A stretch of DNA of 64,000 nucleotides from an uncultured Atopobium sp. (GTDB taxonomy: Bacteria; Actinomycetota; Coriobacteriia; Coriobacteriales; Atopobiaceae), in contig CALIZS010000006.1 of assembly GCA_938028565.1 (NCBI GenBank), forward strand, positions 1 to 64,000, read 5' to 3'. The notes beneath the pieces were generated by a model that ran no database searches, was not told the DNA's origin, and worked only from the letters and a program-made list of their open reading frames with translations. How positions within the stretch are numbered: the first letter of the stretch is position 1; every line of letters starts with the position of its first letter. Positions 16,658 to 24,858 of this stretch are shown piece after piece. The translations under genes and the position numbers were made by a program.

Positions 16658-18154
16658 CTACTCCAAAGAACGAGACCTATAGGCAACCGCCTCAGATACG
16701 TCGTCTTTTGTCACCTTTTCATGGTGAGCAATGTCTGCAATAGTCCTTGCAACCCTGCAGGTACGCGTTATTGCTCTACCTCCTAAATGAAGTCCACGAG
16801 CAAATCTATGAAGCAGCTGCAATGCCGATTCATCAAAGCTCTCCACATACTTTTGGCGAGAAGTGCCATCTACTCCACGGGTTTCTCGCCAAGAAGCAAA
16901 GTCTCTGCCAGAGACAACAAGTGAGCGCATACCTGCTGAAGTGAGTCCTAGCTCACCTTGAATTACTCGATCAGAAGAAGGTCGGGCCACATCACACACA
17001 ATATCTATTCGATCCATTAAAGGACCTCCAATTTTTGATTGATACGTAGAAATCTTTCCTGGAGAGCACTTGCAGGTGTGAGTTTTATCTCCAAAGTATC
17101 CGCAGGGACAAGGATTAGCTGCAGCGATGATCTGGAACTGAGAAGGAAACTTATAGATGCCATCCACTCGCGCAAGACGTACATATCCATCTTCGATTGG
17201 CTGACGTAAAACCTGCAGCGTATTAGAAGCAAACTCGGGCAGCTCATCTAAAAAGAGCACGCCTTTATGGGCAAGAGAAATTTCTCCTGGGATGACAGGT
17301 CTGCCACCTCCAATCATGCCTGCTACAGAAGCTGAATGATGAGGAGACCTAAAGGGCCGTACACCTGCTTGAATAGAATCTGTTTCACACCCCGCTACAG
17401 AATGTATGAGCAATACCTCATCGCGCTCTTCTTTAGAGAGTTCTGGGAGGATAGTTGGAATTCTTTTAGCAAGCATGGTTTTACCTGCACCTGGCGGGCC
17501 AATCATGAGCATCCCGAGGTTTCCTGTGGCTGCGATTACGATAGCTCGCTTGACTAATTCCTGGTCAATCACCTCTTCAAAGTCTAAATTCTCGCTGAGC
17601 ATTACTGTTTCAACAGAATGCTTACGCTGAACCAATGGCTTACAGAATGATTGATCTCTTAAACTCAAGTTGAGCAATGATTGAATTCCTATGACGTGAC
17701 TCCAGTCAGAACCAAACAAATTGCAATCTGAAGAGGAGATGAGTTTCATTCCCAGTTTCTTAGCAAGCATTGCATACGCTGCCATACCTCTAACTGAAGA
17801 GATCTTGCCGTTTAATGAGAGTTCTCCAACAAACAGCCTGTTATGCACAATCTCTTGAGGAATCTGTCCAGTAGCTGCAAGAATAGCAACGGCTATAGGC
17901 AAATCAAATCCAGTGCCTGTCTTCTTTATATCCGCAGGCGTCAAATTGATTGTTACCAGCAATCGAGGGATGGTAAAACCAGCAGCTTTTAGTGAGCAGC
18001 GCACACGAGAACGAGATTCCATAATGGAGCTGTCAGGCATACCTACGATGGTTATCCCAGGTATGCCGCCTGAAATACCCACTTCCACATCTACAGGTAT
18101 TGCCTCAATTCCTCTAAGAGTTGCTGTATGAACGCAAATTGTTGCTTGGCTCAT
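16658..18154 (-). CDS. comM: YifB/ComM-family Mg-chelatase-like AAA+ ATPase
   Basis: 498 residues. Order: N-terminal ChlI-like domain (SGGIPGITIVGMPDSSI...), AAA+ core with Walker A GPPGAGKTMLAKRIPT (about 220) and Walker B FLDELPEF, a Cys-rich stretch (NPCPCGYFGDKTHTCKCSPG) and a C-terminal Mg-chelatase domain. ComM is a hexameric helicase that promotes branch migration during integration of transforming DNA. The ATG overlaps the yraN stop (ATGA). Inside the gene, 16855-16890, is an inverted pair of the recurrent GGCGAGAA motif. Confidence 0.93.
   Translation of the reverse strand: MSQATICVHTATLRGIEAIPVDVEVGISGGIPGITIVGMPDSSIMESRSRVRCSLKAAGFTIPRLLVTINLTPADIKKTGTGFDLPIAVAILAATGQIPQEIVHNRLFVGELSLNGKISSVRGMAAYAMLAKKLGMKLISSSDCNLFGSDWSHVIGIQSLLNLSLRDQSFCKPLVQRKHSVETVMLSENLDFEEVIDQELVKRAIVIAATGNLGMLMIGPPGAGKTMLAKRIPTILPELSKEERDEVLLIHSVAGCETDSIQAGVRPFRSPHHSASVAGMIGGGRPVIPGEISLAHKGVLFLDELPEFASNTLQVLRQPIEDGYVRLARVDGIYKFPSQFQIIAAANPCPCGYFGDKTHTCKCSPGKISTYQSKIGGPLMDRIDIVCDVARPSSDRVIQGELGLTSAGMRSLVVSGRDFASWRETRGVDGTSRQKYVESFDESALQLLHRFARGLHLGGRAITRTCRVARTIADIAHHEKVTKDDVSEAVAYRSRSLE
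16855..16890. repeat. Inverted pair of the GGCGAGAA motif inside comM
   Basis: TTGGCGAGAA (from 16853) and TTCTCGCCAA (to 16892) form a perfect 10-bp inverted repeat separated by 20 bases within comM coding sequence. The right arm is the longer version GTTTCTCGCCAA. Confidence 0.85.
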
Positions 18155-18669
18155 TGCTCATCCCAGCTAAATGCCCCAATTAAATGTCTTAGACTTGCTG
18201 TGCTTGGAGCTACCAGATTAATAGCAACAACATCAAATCTAATAGAGGTAAGTGCTGGGTGTAGCGCTGCATACATAAGTGCAAGCGTTCTGTATTTTTC
18301 CTGCTTTGCCCTATTTACAGCCAGCTCAGGCATGATGCTATCGTCTTTGTTCAAAATACGTCTTGTCTTTACCTCAACAAGCACAACGTTATCGCCATCT
18401 TGAGCAACAATATCAACCTCACCAATCTGACACGTCCAATTAGTTTGGATAATTTTGTAGCCTCTTTTGATGAGGTATTTTGCAGCAATCTCCTCGCCTT
18501 TCTCGCCAATTTGGCGAGAAGACATCTCTTCTAGCGGAATTCTTCCCTCTTGTGCGTCATCCTCTTCAGAAACCTTGTCCTGATCTTTTGGCTCCTCCTG
18601 TGGTGAGGGTTTCTCCTCTACTTCATTAGGCAAAGAACCTGGATACTTGCTTGTGTCTTTCTTACTCAT
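18151..18669 (-). CDS. YraN family (UPF0102) nuclease-like protein
   Basis: 172 residues from ATG (MSKKDT), chosen for the AAAGGAG 4 bases upstream; an upstream frame adds 14 residues. The C-terminal ~115 residues are the UPF0102 fold with the restriction-endonuclease-like set E..D..EVKTRR (GEKGEEIAAKYL, GEVDIVAQDG, VLVEVKTRR). The N-terminal ~50 residues are an acidic, Pro/Glu/Asp-rich low-complexity extension not part of the family. Commonly found beside comM-dprA and rnhB, as here; the cellular function is not established. Confidence 0.88.
   Translation of the reverse strand: MSKKDTSKYPGSLPNEVEEKPSPQEEPKDQDKVSEEDDAQEGRIPLEEMSSRQIGEKGEEIAAKYLIKRGYKIIQTNWTCQIGEVDIVAQDGDNVVLVEVKTRRILNKDDSIMPELAVNRAKQEKYRTLALMYAALHPALTSIRFDVVAINLVAPSTASLRHLIGAFSWDEQ
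18500..18520. repeat. Near-perfect palindrome of the GGCGAGAA motif inside yraN
   Basis: TTCTCGCCAA and TTGGCGAGAA lie back to back with a single T between them, a 21-bp palindrome inside coding sequence. It is the tightest inverted pair of the dispersed motif. Confidence 0.9.
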
Positions 18670-18799
18670 AACTCTCCTTTCATTGTGGGAGAGTTCAGTT
18701 TGCAGGAGCACTTTGACACTAACTTGACCGCTGTCTGTCTAAACAACGTAATGATTCTGACGAAAGTAAAAAATATGATATTACGGGCTTGCGGCTATA

Positions 18800-18834
18800 G
18801 AAAAAGCCCGTTCAATCCTCTTAGAATGAACGGG
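18800..18834 (-). terminator. Terminator of rnhB
   Basis: Perfect 8-bp stem CCCGTTCA / TGAACGGG with a 12-base loop, followed on the minus strand by CTTTTT. A second stem using the same CCCGT strand with ACGGG at about 18783 is possible and would compete with it. Confidence 0.8.
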
Positions 18835-18881
18835 TCCTTGTTTGCGTCTGAAAGTTAATCTGATTGCTTAAATTGGATGTA

Positions 18882-19655
18882 TTAAAACAGTCTTTGCGTC
18901 TTAACAAAGTTTCCACAAAACGACGCACGATGTATAGGAGAAAGTCCCATCTCACCAATAGCTTCAATGTGTTCAGCAGAGGCATATCCTTTACATTCTG
19001 CCAGGTGATAGCCGGGGTACTCCTCGTCATAGGCCACCATAAGAGCATCTCTTGTTACCTTTGCCACAATTGAAGCGGCAGCAATAGAAGCAATGCGTGC
19101 ATCGCCCTTAACAAGAGTCTTCTCTTTGGGGTGAATATGCATAGGATTTCCATCAATCAAGACGCAGTCAGGCTCAATACCTGTGTTTTTGACAGCCTGA
19201 AGCATAGCGTCTCTTAAACACTGCGCCATGCCAACTTCATCAATTCTTTGAGGAGCAATATGAGCAATGCCAATTGCTGTAGCAACTTCTTGAATTTGTG
19301 CCGCTAGAATCTCTCGCTTTGTTGCGGTTAATTTTTTAGAATCGTTTAGTCCATAGATGATAGGATCCTCTGGCAAACATACCGCACAAACCGTTAAAGG
19401 ACCAGCTACAGAACCTCTGCCTACCTCATCAACGCCAACAACAAGTCCGCCTCCAGAAAGCTCCTTCTGAAAGCGATACATTTCTTCTACACGGGTCTTC
19501 TCGGCATGTTCTTTTTCAATGCGCTTTTTGGCTGATTCTAGAGCCTTGATAACCTGTTTACGGGGGTCCTCGCTATAACGAGCTATGAGTTCGTATACCT
19601 CAGTCTCTGGGGCATCGCTTAAACGAGCAATTATGTCTTTAGCAGAATCAGCCAT
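18882..19655 (-). CDS. rnhB: Ribonuclease HII
   Basis: 257 residues. Catalytic acidic residues in VGVDEVGRGSVAGPL (Asp-Glu), VLIDGNPM and the AASIVAKVTRDALM motif are present. It removes ribonucleotides from DNA and RNA-DNA hybrids. An N-terminal ~70-residue helical, charged extension precedes the catalytic core. ATG start with GGAGAA upstream. It follows rplS but a terminator separates them. Confidence 0.95.
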   Translation of the reverse strand: MADSAKDIIARLSDAPETEVYELIARYSEDPRKQVIKALESAKKRIEKEHAEKTRVEEMYRFQKELSGGGLVVGVDEVGRGSVAGPLTVCAVCLPEDPIIYGLNDSKKLTATKREILAAQIQEVATAIGIAHIAPQRIDEVGMAQCLRDAMLQAVKNTGIEPDCVLIDGNPMHIHPKEKTLVKGDARIASIAAASIVAKVTRDALMVAYDEEYPGYHLAECKGYASAEHIEAIGEMGLSPIHRASFCGNFVKTQRLF

Positions 19656-19685
19656 GTTTTCTCCAAACTACACGACTATGGTACT

Positions 19686-19710
19686 AAAAAAGCCGCCCGG
19701 AGGCGGCTTT
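19686..19710 (-). terminator. Terminator of rplS
   Basis: Perfect stem GCCGCC / GGCGGC with loop CGGA (extended by A-T pairs), followed on the minus strand by six T, 20 bases past the rplS stop. Confidence 0.92.
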
Positions 19711-19729
19711 AAAGAGCATATGAAGTTGA

Positions 19730-20071
19730 TTAGCGCTTCTCGCGAAGACGAGCAGCCTTACCAACACGATCGCGCAGGAAGTAGAGCTTAGCGCGGTGAA
19801 CAACACCGTGGCGAAGAACCTCAAGCTTAGCAATCTTTGGTGAGTGAAGTGGGAAAGTACGCTCAACACCAATGCCAAAGCTGATCTTACGAACGGTAAA
19901 AGTCTCACGGGAACCCTCGCCGGAAAGACGAATGATGTCGCCCTGGAAGACCTGCTCACGAGTACGGTCACCCTCGACAATGCGATAGTGAACCTTTACG
20001 TTGTCACCAACGCGGACCTCAGGAATGTCCTCGCGGATCTGCTGACGCTCAATAGCGCGAATGTAGTCCAT
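19730..20071 (-). CDS. rplS: 50S ribosomal protein L19
   Basis: 113 residues, typical L19. Conserved DIPEVRVGDNVKVHYRI, QGDIIRLSGEGSRETFTVRK and GVERTFPLHSPKIAKLEV are visible. ATG start with GAGGAAACA upstream. Single-gene unit with a very good promoter (20137-20165) and its own terminator; an inverted repeat overlaps the promoter. Confidence 0.97.
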   Translation of the reverse strand: MDYIRAIERQQIREDIPEVRVGDNVKVHYRIVEGDRTREQVFQGDIIRLSGEGSRETFTVRKISFGIGVERTFPLHSPKIAKLEVLRHGVVHRAKLYFLRDRVGKAARLREKR

Positions 20072-20132
20072 TGTTTCCTCATCTCTAGAGGTGCCGACGC
20101 CCTTGCGAACGACACATAGTTAACACACAGAC

Positions 20133-20156
20133 GGAAAGTATACGTGAATACTTTCC
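20133..20156. promoter_or_regulatory. Inverted repeat overlapping the rplS promoter
   Basis: Perfect 9-bp arms GGAAAGTAT / ATACTTTCC with a 6-base spacer. It covers the -10 and most of the spacer of the rplS promoter, where a repressor would bind. No regulator is recognised. Confidence 0.5.
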
Positions 20157-20165
20157 ACTGTACAA
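20137..20165 (-). promoter_or_regulatory. Promoter of rplS
   Basis: Minus-strand -35 TTGTAC (20160-20165), 17-base spacer, -10 TATACT (20137-20142); transcription would begin about 60 bases before the rplS start codon. Confidence 0.8.
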
Positions 20166-20184
20166 GGGTTAGTTTGGATAAAAC

Positions 20185-21243
20185 TTACTTTACATATCTT
20201 CTTTTACCCCAGGAACGAGGCAAGCGAAGGTCTTCAAAAATCCTTGTTGCATACCTATCGGTCATACCAGACACGTAGTCTGCTACTTGAATCTCTGGAT
20301 GATCGAAGTCATGACACTTGTATTCTGCAGGAACCTCATCTAAATGGTTAACAAAGTAATCAAACAGCTCAATGATAAGGTCATATGCCTTCGGTTCTTC
20401 ATATTTTGCATCGCCTGATGCGTACAGATTAGCAAACAGGAATGCTCTCATGGTCATCATGGCACCCCACATGGAGTCGGTCATTTTAATATCCCCCACA
20501 CGAGAACTCTCAGAGACAATATCGTGAACCATGTTTTCAATACGTTCAGGAGAACTATTGCCAAGAACCTCTCGAGCCTCTGTAGGAAGGTACTCCTCAG
20601 ATAGTAGTCCTGCTCTTTTTGCATCGTCAATATCGTGTGTTACATAGGCGATACGGTCCGAGATAGCAACAATTCTTCCTTCAGCAGTCTCTGCTCTTAA
20701 GTTGCCTGAATGACATCTAATGCCATCAATAACCTCATGAGAAAGATTAAGACCTCTACCGTCTTTCTCCAGATATTCAACAATACGAGCACTTTGCTGA
20801 TTATGAGCAAAAATATACTCATTTTTTGGATCGTCAGGATCCATTCCCCTATACAAGCTAATAGCGTGCGAAAGCGCCTTCTCGCCAATATGGCCAAACG
20901 GCGTATGACCTAAATCATGTCCAAGTGCAATTGCCTCAGTCAGGTCTTCGTTTAAGCCAAGAGGACGCGCAATTGAGCGTGCAATCTGCGAAACCTCAAG
21001 CGTATGAATAAGACGGGTCCTATAGTGGTCCCCTTCTGGGGCGAGAAAAACCTGTGTCTTGTGAGCAAGTCTTCTGAAACTTTTGCTATGGAGGATACGG
21101 TCTCTATCACACTGATAACAGGTACGGTACTGGTCAGGTTCCTCTGCAATCGCACGACCTTTACTTTGATCAGAAAAAGCCGCTTCAGGAGATAAGATTT
21201 GATGCTCGCGAGCTTCAAGATCTTCTCGTCTAATGGATAACAT
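20185..21243 (-). CDS. dgt: dGTPase-like HD-domain nucleotide triphosphohydrolase
   Basis: 352 residues. The HD metal site is clear: SFRRLAHKTQVFL, RTRLIHTLEVSQIAR and IALGHDLGHTPFGHIGE. Proteins of this family cleave dNTPs to deoxynucleosides and triphosphate. A conserved tyrosine-rich C-terminal region follows. ATG start with a strong AAGGAGGTTCT. No terminator is obvious at its end. Confidence 0.92.
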   Translation of the reverse strand: MLSIRREDLEAREHQILSPEAAFSDQSKGRAIAEEPDQYRTCYQCDRDRILHSKSFRRLAHKTQVFLAPEGDHYRTRLIHTLEVSQIARSIARPLGLNEDLTEAIALGHDLGHTPFGHIGEKALSHAISLYRGMDPDDPKNEYIFAHNQQSARIVEYLEKDGRGLNLSHEVIDGIRCHSGNLRAETAEGRIVAISDRIAYVTHDIDDAKRAGLLSEEYLPTEAREVLGNSSPERIENMVHDIVSESSRVGDIKMTDSMWGAMMTMRAFLFANLYASGDAKYEEPKAYDLIIELFDYFVNHLDEVPAEYKCHDFDHPEIQVADYVSGMTDRYATRIFEDLRLPRSWGKRRYVK

Positions 21244-21299
21244 AGAACCTCCTTATACCTGCATCTTTACCTCATAATAGCAGGATATTACTATCTAGC

Positions 21300-21326
21300 A
21301 AAAGAGGGCGACCGAAGCCACCCTCT
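21300..21326 (-). terminator. Terminator of ppdK
   Basis: 10-bp stem on the minus strand, AGAGGGTGGC / GTCGCCCTCT (two G-T pairs), closed by a TTCG tetraloop and followed by TTTT; 32 bases past the ppdK stop. Confidence 0.85.
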
Positions 21327-21357
21327 AGAGTTTGTTGCAGTGTGTCTAGAAGAAAAC

Positions 21358-24120
21358 CTACTTAGTAGCAATCTTCTGTGGACCACCGTTAGCCTGAATC
21401 TTAGCCTGTGCTGCAGCAAGACGTGCAATTGGTACACGGTATGGAGAGCACGAGACATAGTCAAGACCAAGGTTGTAGTACATGTGGATGGACTCTGGAT
21501 CGCCACCAGTCTCACCGCAGACACCAATGGTGAGGTTAGGATTACCCTTACGGCCACCCTCAACGCCCATACGGACGAGCTCTGCGACACCCTTATCAAG
21601 GGTTGCAAATGGGTTGGTCTTAACAATCTTGCGCTCAAGATAGAGAGGCATGAATGCGGACTCAACGTCGTCACGAGAGAAGCCAAGGCAAGTCTGGGTG
21701 AGGTCGTTAGTACCGAAGGAGAAGAAGTCTGCGTGCTTAGCAATCTCCTCAGACATGATAGCTGCACGTGGGAGCTCAATCATGGTACCAACTGGGATGT
21801 TGAGCTCAACACCGTACTCGTCAGCAACCTGCTTAATGGTCTCTTCAACCTCTTCACGGACCTGGATGAGCTCCTCTTCGAAGCCAACCAGAGGAACCAT
21901 GATCTCTGGGCGAGGGTCAAGACCAACGCGCTTGAGCTCTGCAGCTGCACTTGCGATAGCGCGAACCTGCATAACGTTGAGCTCTGGGTAGACAATGCCA
22001 AGGCGGCAGCCACGGAGGCCGAGCATTGGGTTTGCCTCCTGGAAGGCGTCAAACTTAGCGAGAAGAGCACGCTTTGCAGCGGCGTCCTTACCCTGCTCCT
22101 CATCATGAGCAATCTCAACGTCAAGCTCACGTGGGGAATCAAGGAACTCATGTAGTGGTGGGTCAAGAAGACGGACAACAACGTCTTTGCCGTCCATTAC
22201 CTTGAACATACCAAGGAAGTCACCCTTCTGAGCACGGCCAAGCTGCTCGATAGCAAGCTGCTTAACGTCCTCAGAGTCTGCAAGAATGAAGTCCTGAATG
22301 AGATGCTTACGCTCACCAAGGAACATGTGCTCTGTACGGTCAAGACCAATTGCTTCAGCGCCGTTATCAACGGAAGTCTGAGCATCTGCTGGGTTATCAG
22401 CGTTTGCACGTACGCCAATGACGCGACCACGGGACTCGTCAAGGCGGACCTCATCTGCCCATGCAAGGATGGTCTGGAGGTCACCAGAAAGCTCTGGCTG
22501 AACAAGCTCAACAGCGCCAAGGATGACGTCACCAGTGGTACCGTCGATAGAGATTACATCGCCCTCGTTAACAACAAGGCCGGAATCAGCAACGGTGAAG
22601 CGCTTGTTAGCAGCGTCAATGCGAAGTGTATCAACACCGCAGACGCAAGGAGCGCCCATACCACGAGCAATAACAGCTGCGTGGCTGGTCTTGCCGCCGT
22701 GGGAAGTTAGGATGCCCTCTGCAGCAACCATGCCGTGGAGGTCATCTGGAGTGGTCTCCCAACGGACAAGAATACAAGGCTTGCCTGCCTCTGCAAAAGC
22801 CTCAGCGTCTGCAGAAGAGAAGACTGCAGCACCAACAGCTGCACCAGGAGAAGCGTTAAGACCCTTAGCAATGGTCTCATACTCAGCGTTAGGATCAAAC
22901 TGTGGGTGCAGAAGCTGATCGAGCTGCTCAGGAGCAACGCGAGAAACAGCCTGCTCCTTAGTAATACGGCCCTCTTCGTACATCTGAATTGCAACCTTAA
23001 GTGCAGAGAGAGCAGTACGCTTACCAACACGAGTCTGAAGCATCCAGAGCTTACCATTCTCAATGGTGAACTCGATGTCCATCATGTCTGCGTAGTGATC
23101 CTCAAGAATCTCAAAGACGTGGAAGAGCTCCTCGCCTGCCTCCTTGAGTGCAGGAACCTTAACGAGATCTGCAATAGGCTCAGTATTACGAATACCAGCA
23201 ACAACGTCCTCGCCCTGAGCGTTGATCAGGAAGTCGCCGTAGCGCTCGTTAGTACCATCTGCAGGGTTACGAGTAAATGCAACGCCAGTTGCAGAAGTCT
23301 CACCCTTGTTACCAAAGACCATGACCTGAACGTTAACTGCAGTACCAAGCTCATCAGGAATCTTGTTCTGCTTGCGGTAAAGGATTGCGCGGTCATTCAT
23401 CCAAGAACCAAAGACTGCCTGCTCAGCAAGGCGGAGCTGGAGGTAAGGATCAGATGGGAAGACAGCGTAGCCGTTCTTGGAGACCTCTGGGTGCTCCTTA
23501 ACGTCAACGTTTGCAGCAAAGATGCCCTTGAACCAAGTTACAAGGTCACGAAGGTCATTTGCGTCCAGCTCTGTATCAAGCTTAACGCCCTTCTCGGCCT
23601 TCTTAGCAGCAATTGCATCCTCAAAGAGCTGTCCAGAGACGCCCATAACAACGCCAGAGAACATCTGAACAAAACGACGGTAAGAGTCCCAAGCAAAGCG
23701 CTCGTTACCAGTCTGCTTAATGAGGCCCTGAACGGACTCATCGTTAAGACCAAGGTTAAGAACAGTGTCCATCATGCCAGGCATGGAGAATGGTGCACCA
23801 GAACGGACGGAGACAAGCAGTGGATCTTCTGCATCGCCGAGCTTCTTGCCCATGCGCTCCTCAAGGGTAGCCATAGCTGCGTCAATCTCATCAGTGACGC
23901 CCTCAGGCCAGACGTTGCCGTTGTTGGAATAAGCAACGCAAGTTTGGCAAGTAATTGAGAATCCTGGAGGTACAGGCAGGCCAATCTTAGACATCTCTGC
24001 AAGGTTTGCTCCCTTGCCACCAACAATCCACTTTGCCTCTTCTACGGATGCGCCAGCGACCTCAGTAACATCGTTACCGGCGTGGTCCTTTCCGAAGCTG
24101 TAAACGTGCTTCTCGGACAT
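21358..24120 (-). CDS. ppdK: Pyruvate, phosphate dikinase
   Basis: 920 residues from ATG (MSEKHVYSFG), chosen for GGAGTG upstream; 38 more codons are open upstream but precede this site. Domain order: ATP-grasp nucleotide-binding part with GGKGANLAEM, the swivelling phospho-His domain with GGKTSHAAVIARGMGAPCVCG, and the C-terminal PEP/pyruvate barrel (GTNDLTQTCLGFSRDD, GVCGETGGDP). It interconverts pyruvate, ATP and Pi with PEP, AMP and PPi. A half-length regulatory protein lies upstream, and a 26-bp palindrome stands between the two genes. Confidence 0.96.
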   Translation of the reverse strand: MSEKHVYSFGKDHAGNDVTEVAGASVEEAKWIVGGKGANLAEMSKIGLPVPPGFSITCQTCVAYSNNGNVWPEGVTDEIDAAMATLEERMGKKLGDAEDPLLVSVRSGAPFSMPGMMDTVLNLGLNDESVQGLIKQTGNERFAWDSYRRFVQMFSGVVMGVSGQLFEDAIAAKKAEKGVKLDTELDANDLRDLVTWFKGIFAANVDVKEHPEVSKNGYAVFPSDPYLQLRLAEQAVFGSWMNDRAILYRKQNKIPDELGTAVNVQVMVFGNKGETSATGVAFTRNPADGTNERYGDFLINAQGEDVVAGIRNTEPIADLVKVPALKEAGEELFHVFEILEDHYADMMDIEFTIENGKLWMLQTRVGKRTALSALKVAIQMYEEGRITKEQAVSRVAPEQLDQLLHPQFDPNAEYETIAKGLNASPGAAVGAAVFSSADAEAFAEAGKPCILVRWETTPDDLHGMVAAEGILTSHGGKTSHAAVIARGMGAPCVCGVDTLRIDAANKRFTVADSGLVVNEGDVISIDGTTGDVILGAVELVQPELSGDLQTILAWADEVRLDESRGRVIGVRANADNPADAQTSVDNGAEAIGLDRTEHMFLGERKHLIQDFILADSEDVKQLAIEQLGRAQKGDFLGMFKVMDGKDVVVRLLDPPLHEFLDSPRELDVEIAHDEEQGKDAAAKRALLAKFDAFQEANPMLGLRGCRLGIVYPELNVMQVRAIASAAAELKRVGLDPRPEIMVPLVGFEEELIQVREEVEETIKQVADEYGVELNIPVGTMIELPRAAIMSEEIAKHADFFSFGTNDLTQTCLGFSRDDVESAFMPLYLERKIVKTNPFATLDKGVAELVRMGVEGGRKGNPNLTIGVCGETGGDPESIHMYYNLGLDYVSCSPYRVPIARLAAAQAKIQANGGPQKIATK

Positions 24121-24263
24121 AACACTCCAAACTCTCAAACTGTCACACGCAAAGCGTGCACCAACACGATTGAACGTAAAGACATCAAACCAAACAAAGT
24201 TGGTTCTGTCCTCACATTCATAGTATGTTACCAACCTACGCGATTCATCTGAACAAAATAACG

Positions 24264-24289
24264 GTGAGCGGTCAATATTGACCGTTCAC
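24264..24289. promoter_or_regulatory. 26-bp palindrome upstream of ppdK
   Basis: Half-site GTGARCGGTCAAT followed directly by its mirror ATTGACCGYTCAC; only one base pair of the 26 bp departs from perfect symmetry. It lies about 145 bases before the ppdK ATG in a 280-base gap. Length and symmetry fit a dimeric regulator's operator; the regulator is not identified. Confidence 0.6.
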
Positions 24290-24331
24290 AGAATGATTTG
24301 TAAACTTATGGTTGCAAATTGTGAAATTCTC

Positions 24332-24368
24332 CATAAAGAAAATGAGCACCCCAAATGGATGCTCATTT
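24332..24368 (-). terminator. Terminator of the PDRP-like gene
   Basis: Perfect 9-bp stem AAATGAGCA (24340-24348) / TGCTCATTT (24360-24368), 34 bases past the gene's stop; the minus strand continues TTCTTTAT, a modest T-rich stretch. Confidence 0.65.
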
Positions 24369-24401
24369 AACTTTTTGATATTTTGAGGCGTCAGCACTCT
24401 C

Positions 24402-24797
24402 TTAGCGAGTAACTCCCTCAAAGAATGCGCCAATTGCGTGGCTTGGCTCCTCGCCGGTAAGCGTAGAAATAACGTTTACCGCTGGTCCCAGAAGATCGAT
24501 TGATGGGATAAGGCGCTGATCAAGCTCACGACGAATCTCTCTTCTCAGAGAACCATCAGCAAAGGTGTGAAAGACTGCACGAGGGCGATTCTCATCTTCA
24601 TGCTCGTTGAAGTATGCACGAACATCATCAACGCTATGAATGTTTGGAACCCTTACAATCTCTACGGATTCATCGCCAAACTGAGCAGCAGCAGCCTTAA
24701 CTACTGCAGCGCCGGTCTCTCCACGAGAGTCTGACAAAACGTAGACGATAGGCAGACCATCACCAAGAGAGTTGTTATCAATGTCAAGTGCGCTCAT
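24402..24797 (-). CDS. Half-length pyruvate, phosphate dikinase regulatory protein (DUF299 N-terminal part)
   Basis: 131 residues. The start region IVYVLSDSRGETGAAVVKAAAAQF and later HTFADGSLRREIRRELDQ and SIDLLGPAVNVI match the N-terminal half of PDRP/DUF299, the bifunctional ADP-dependent kinase and Pi-dependent phosphorylase of PPDK. Full-length family members are about 270 residues and have a C-terminal P-loop (GVSRTSKTPLS) that is absent; the protein stops soon after the position where the N-terminal domain ends. No remnant of the second half is seen downstream. It sits directly upstream of ppdK, so a PPDK-related role is likely, but kinase activity is not expected. Confidence 0.8.
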   Translation of the reverse strand: MSALDIDNNSLGDGLPIVYVLSDSRGETGAAVVKAAAAQFGDESVEIVRVPNIHSVDDVRAYFNEHEDENRPRAVFHTFADGSLRREIRRELDQRLIPSIDLLGPAVNVISTLTGEEPSHAIGAFFEGVTR

Positions 24798-24858
24798 GCT
24801 GTAACCCTTTCAGTCAAGTATTCAGAAAGATACAAACATTTATCAATCTAAGCGTACC

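Noticed and set aside
22735..23958. 407-codon open frame opposite ppdK
   Set aside because: Antisense to a highly conserved gene, Ser/Leu/Asn-rich with no family features and no ribosome-binding site; a shadow of codon usage.
24121..24234. 38-codon N-terminal extension of ppdK
   Set aside because: Not part of the enzyme, and the GGAGTG site is placed for the ATG at 24120.
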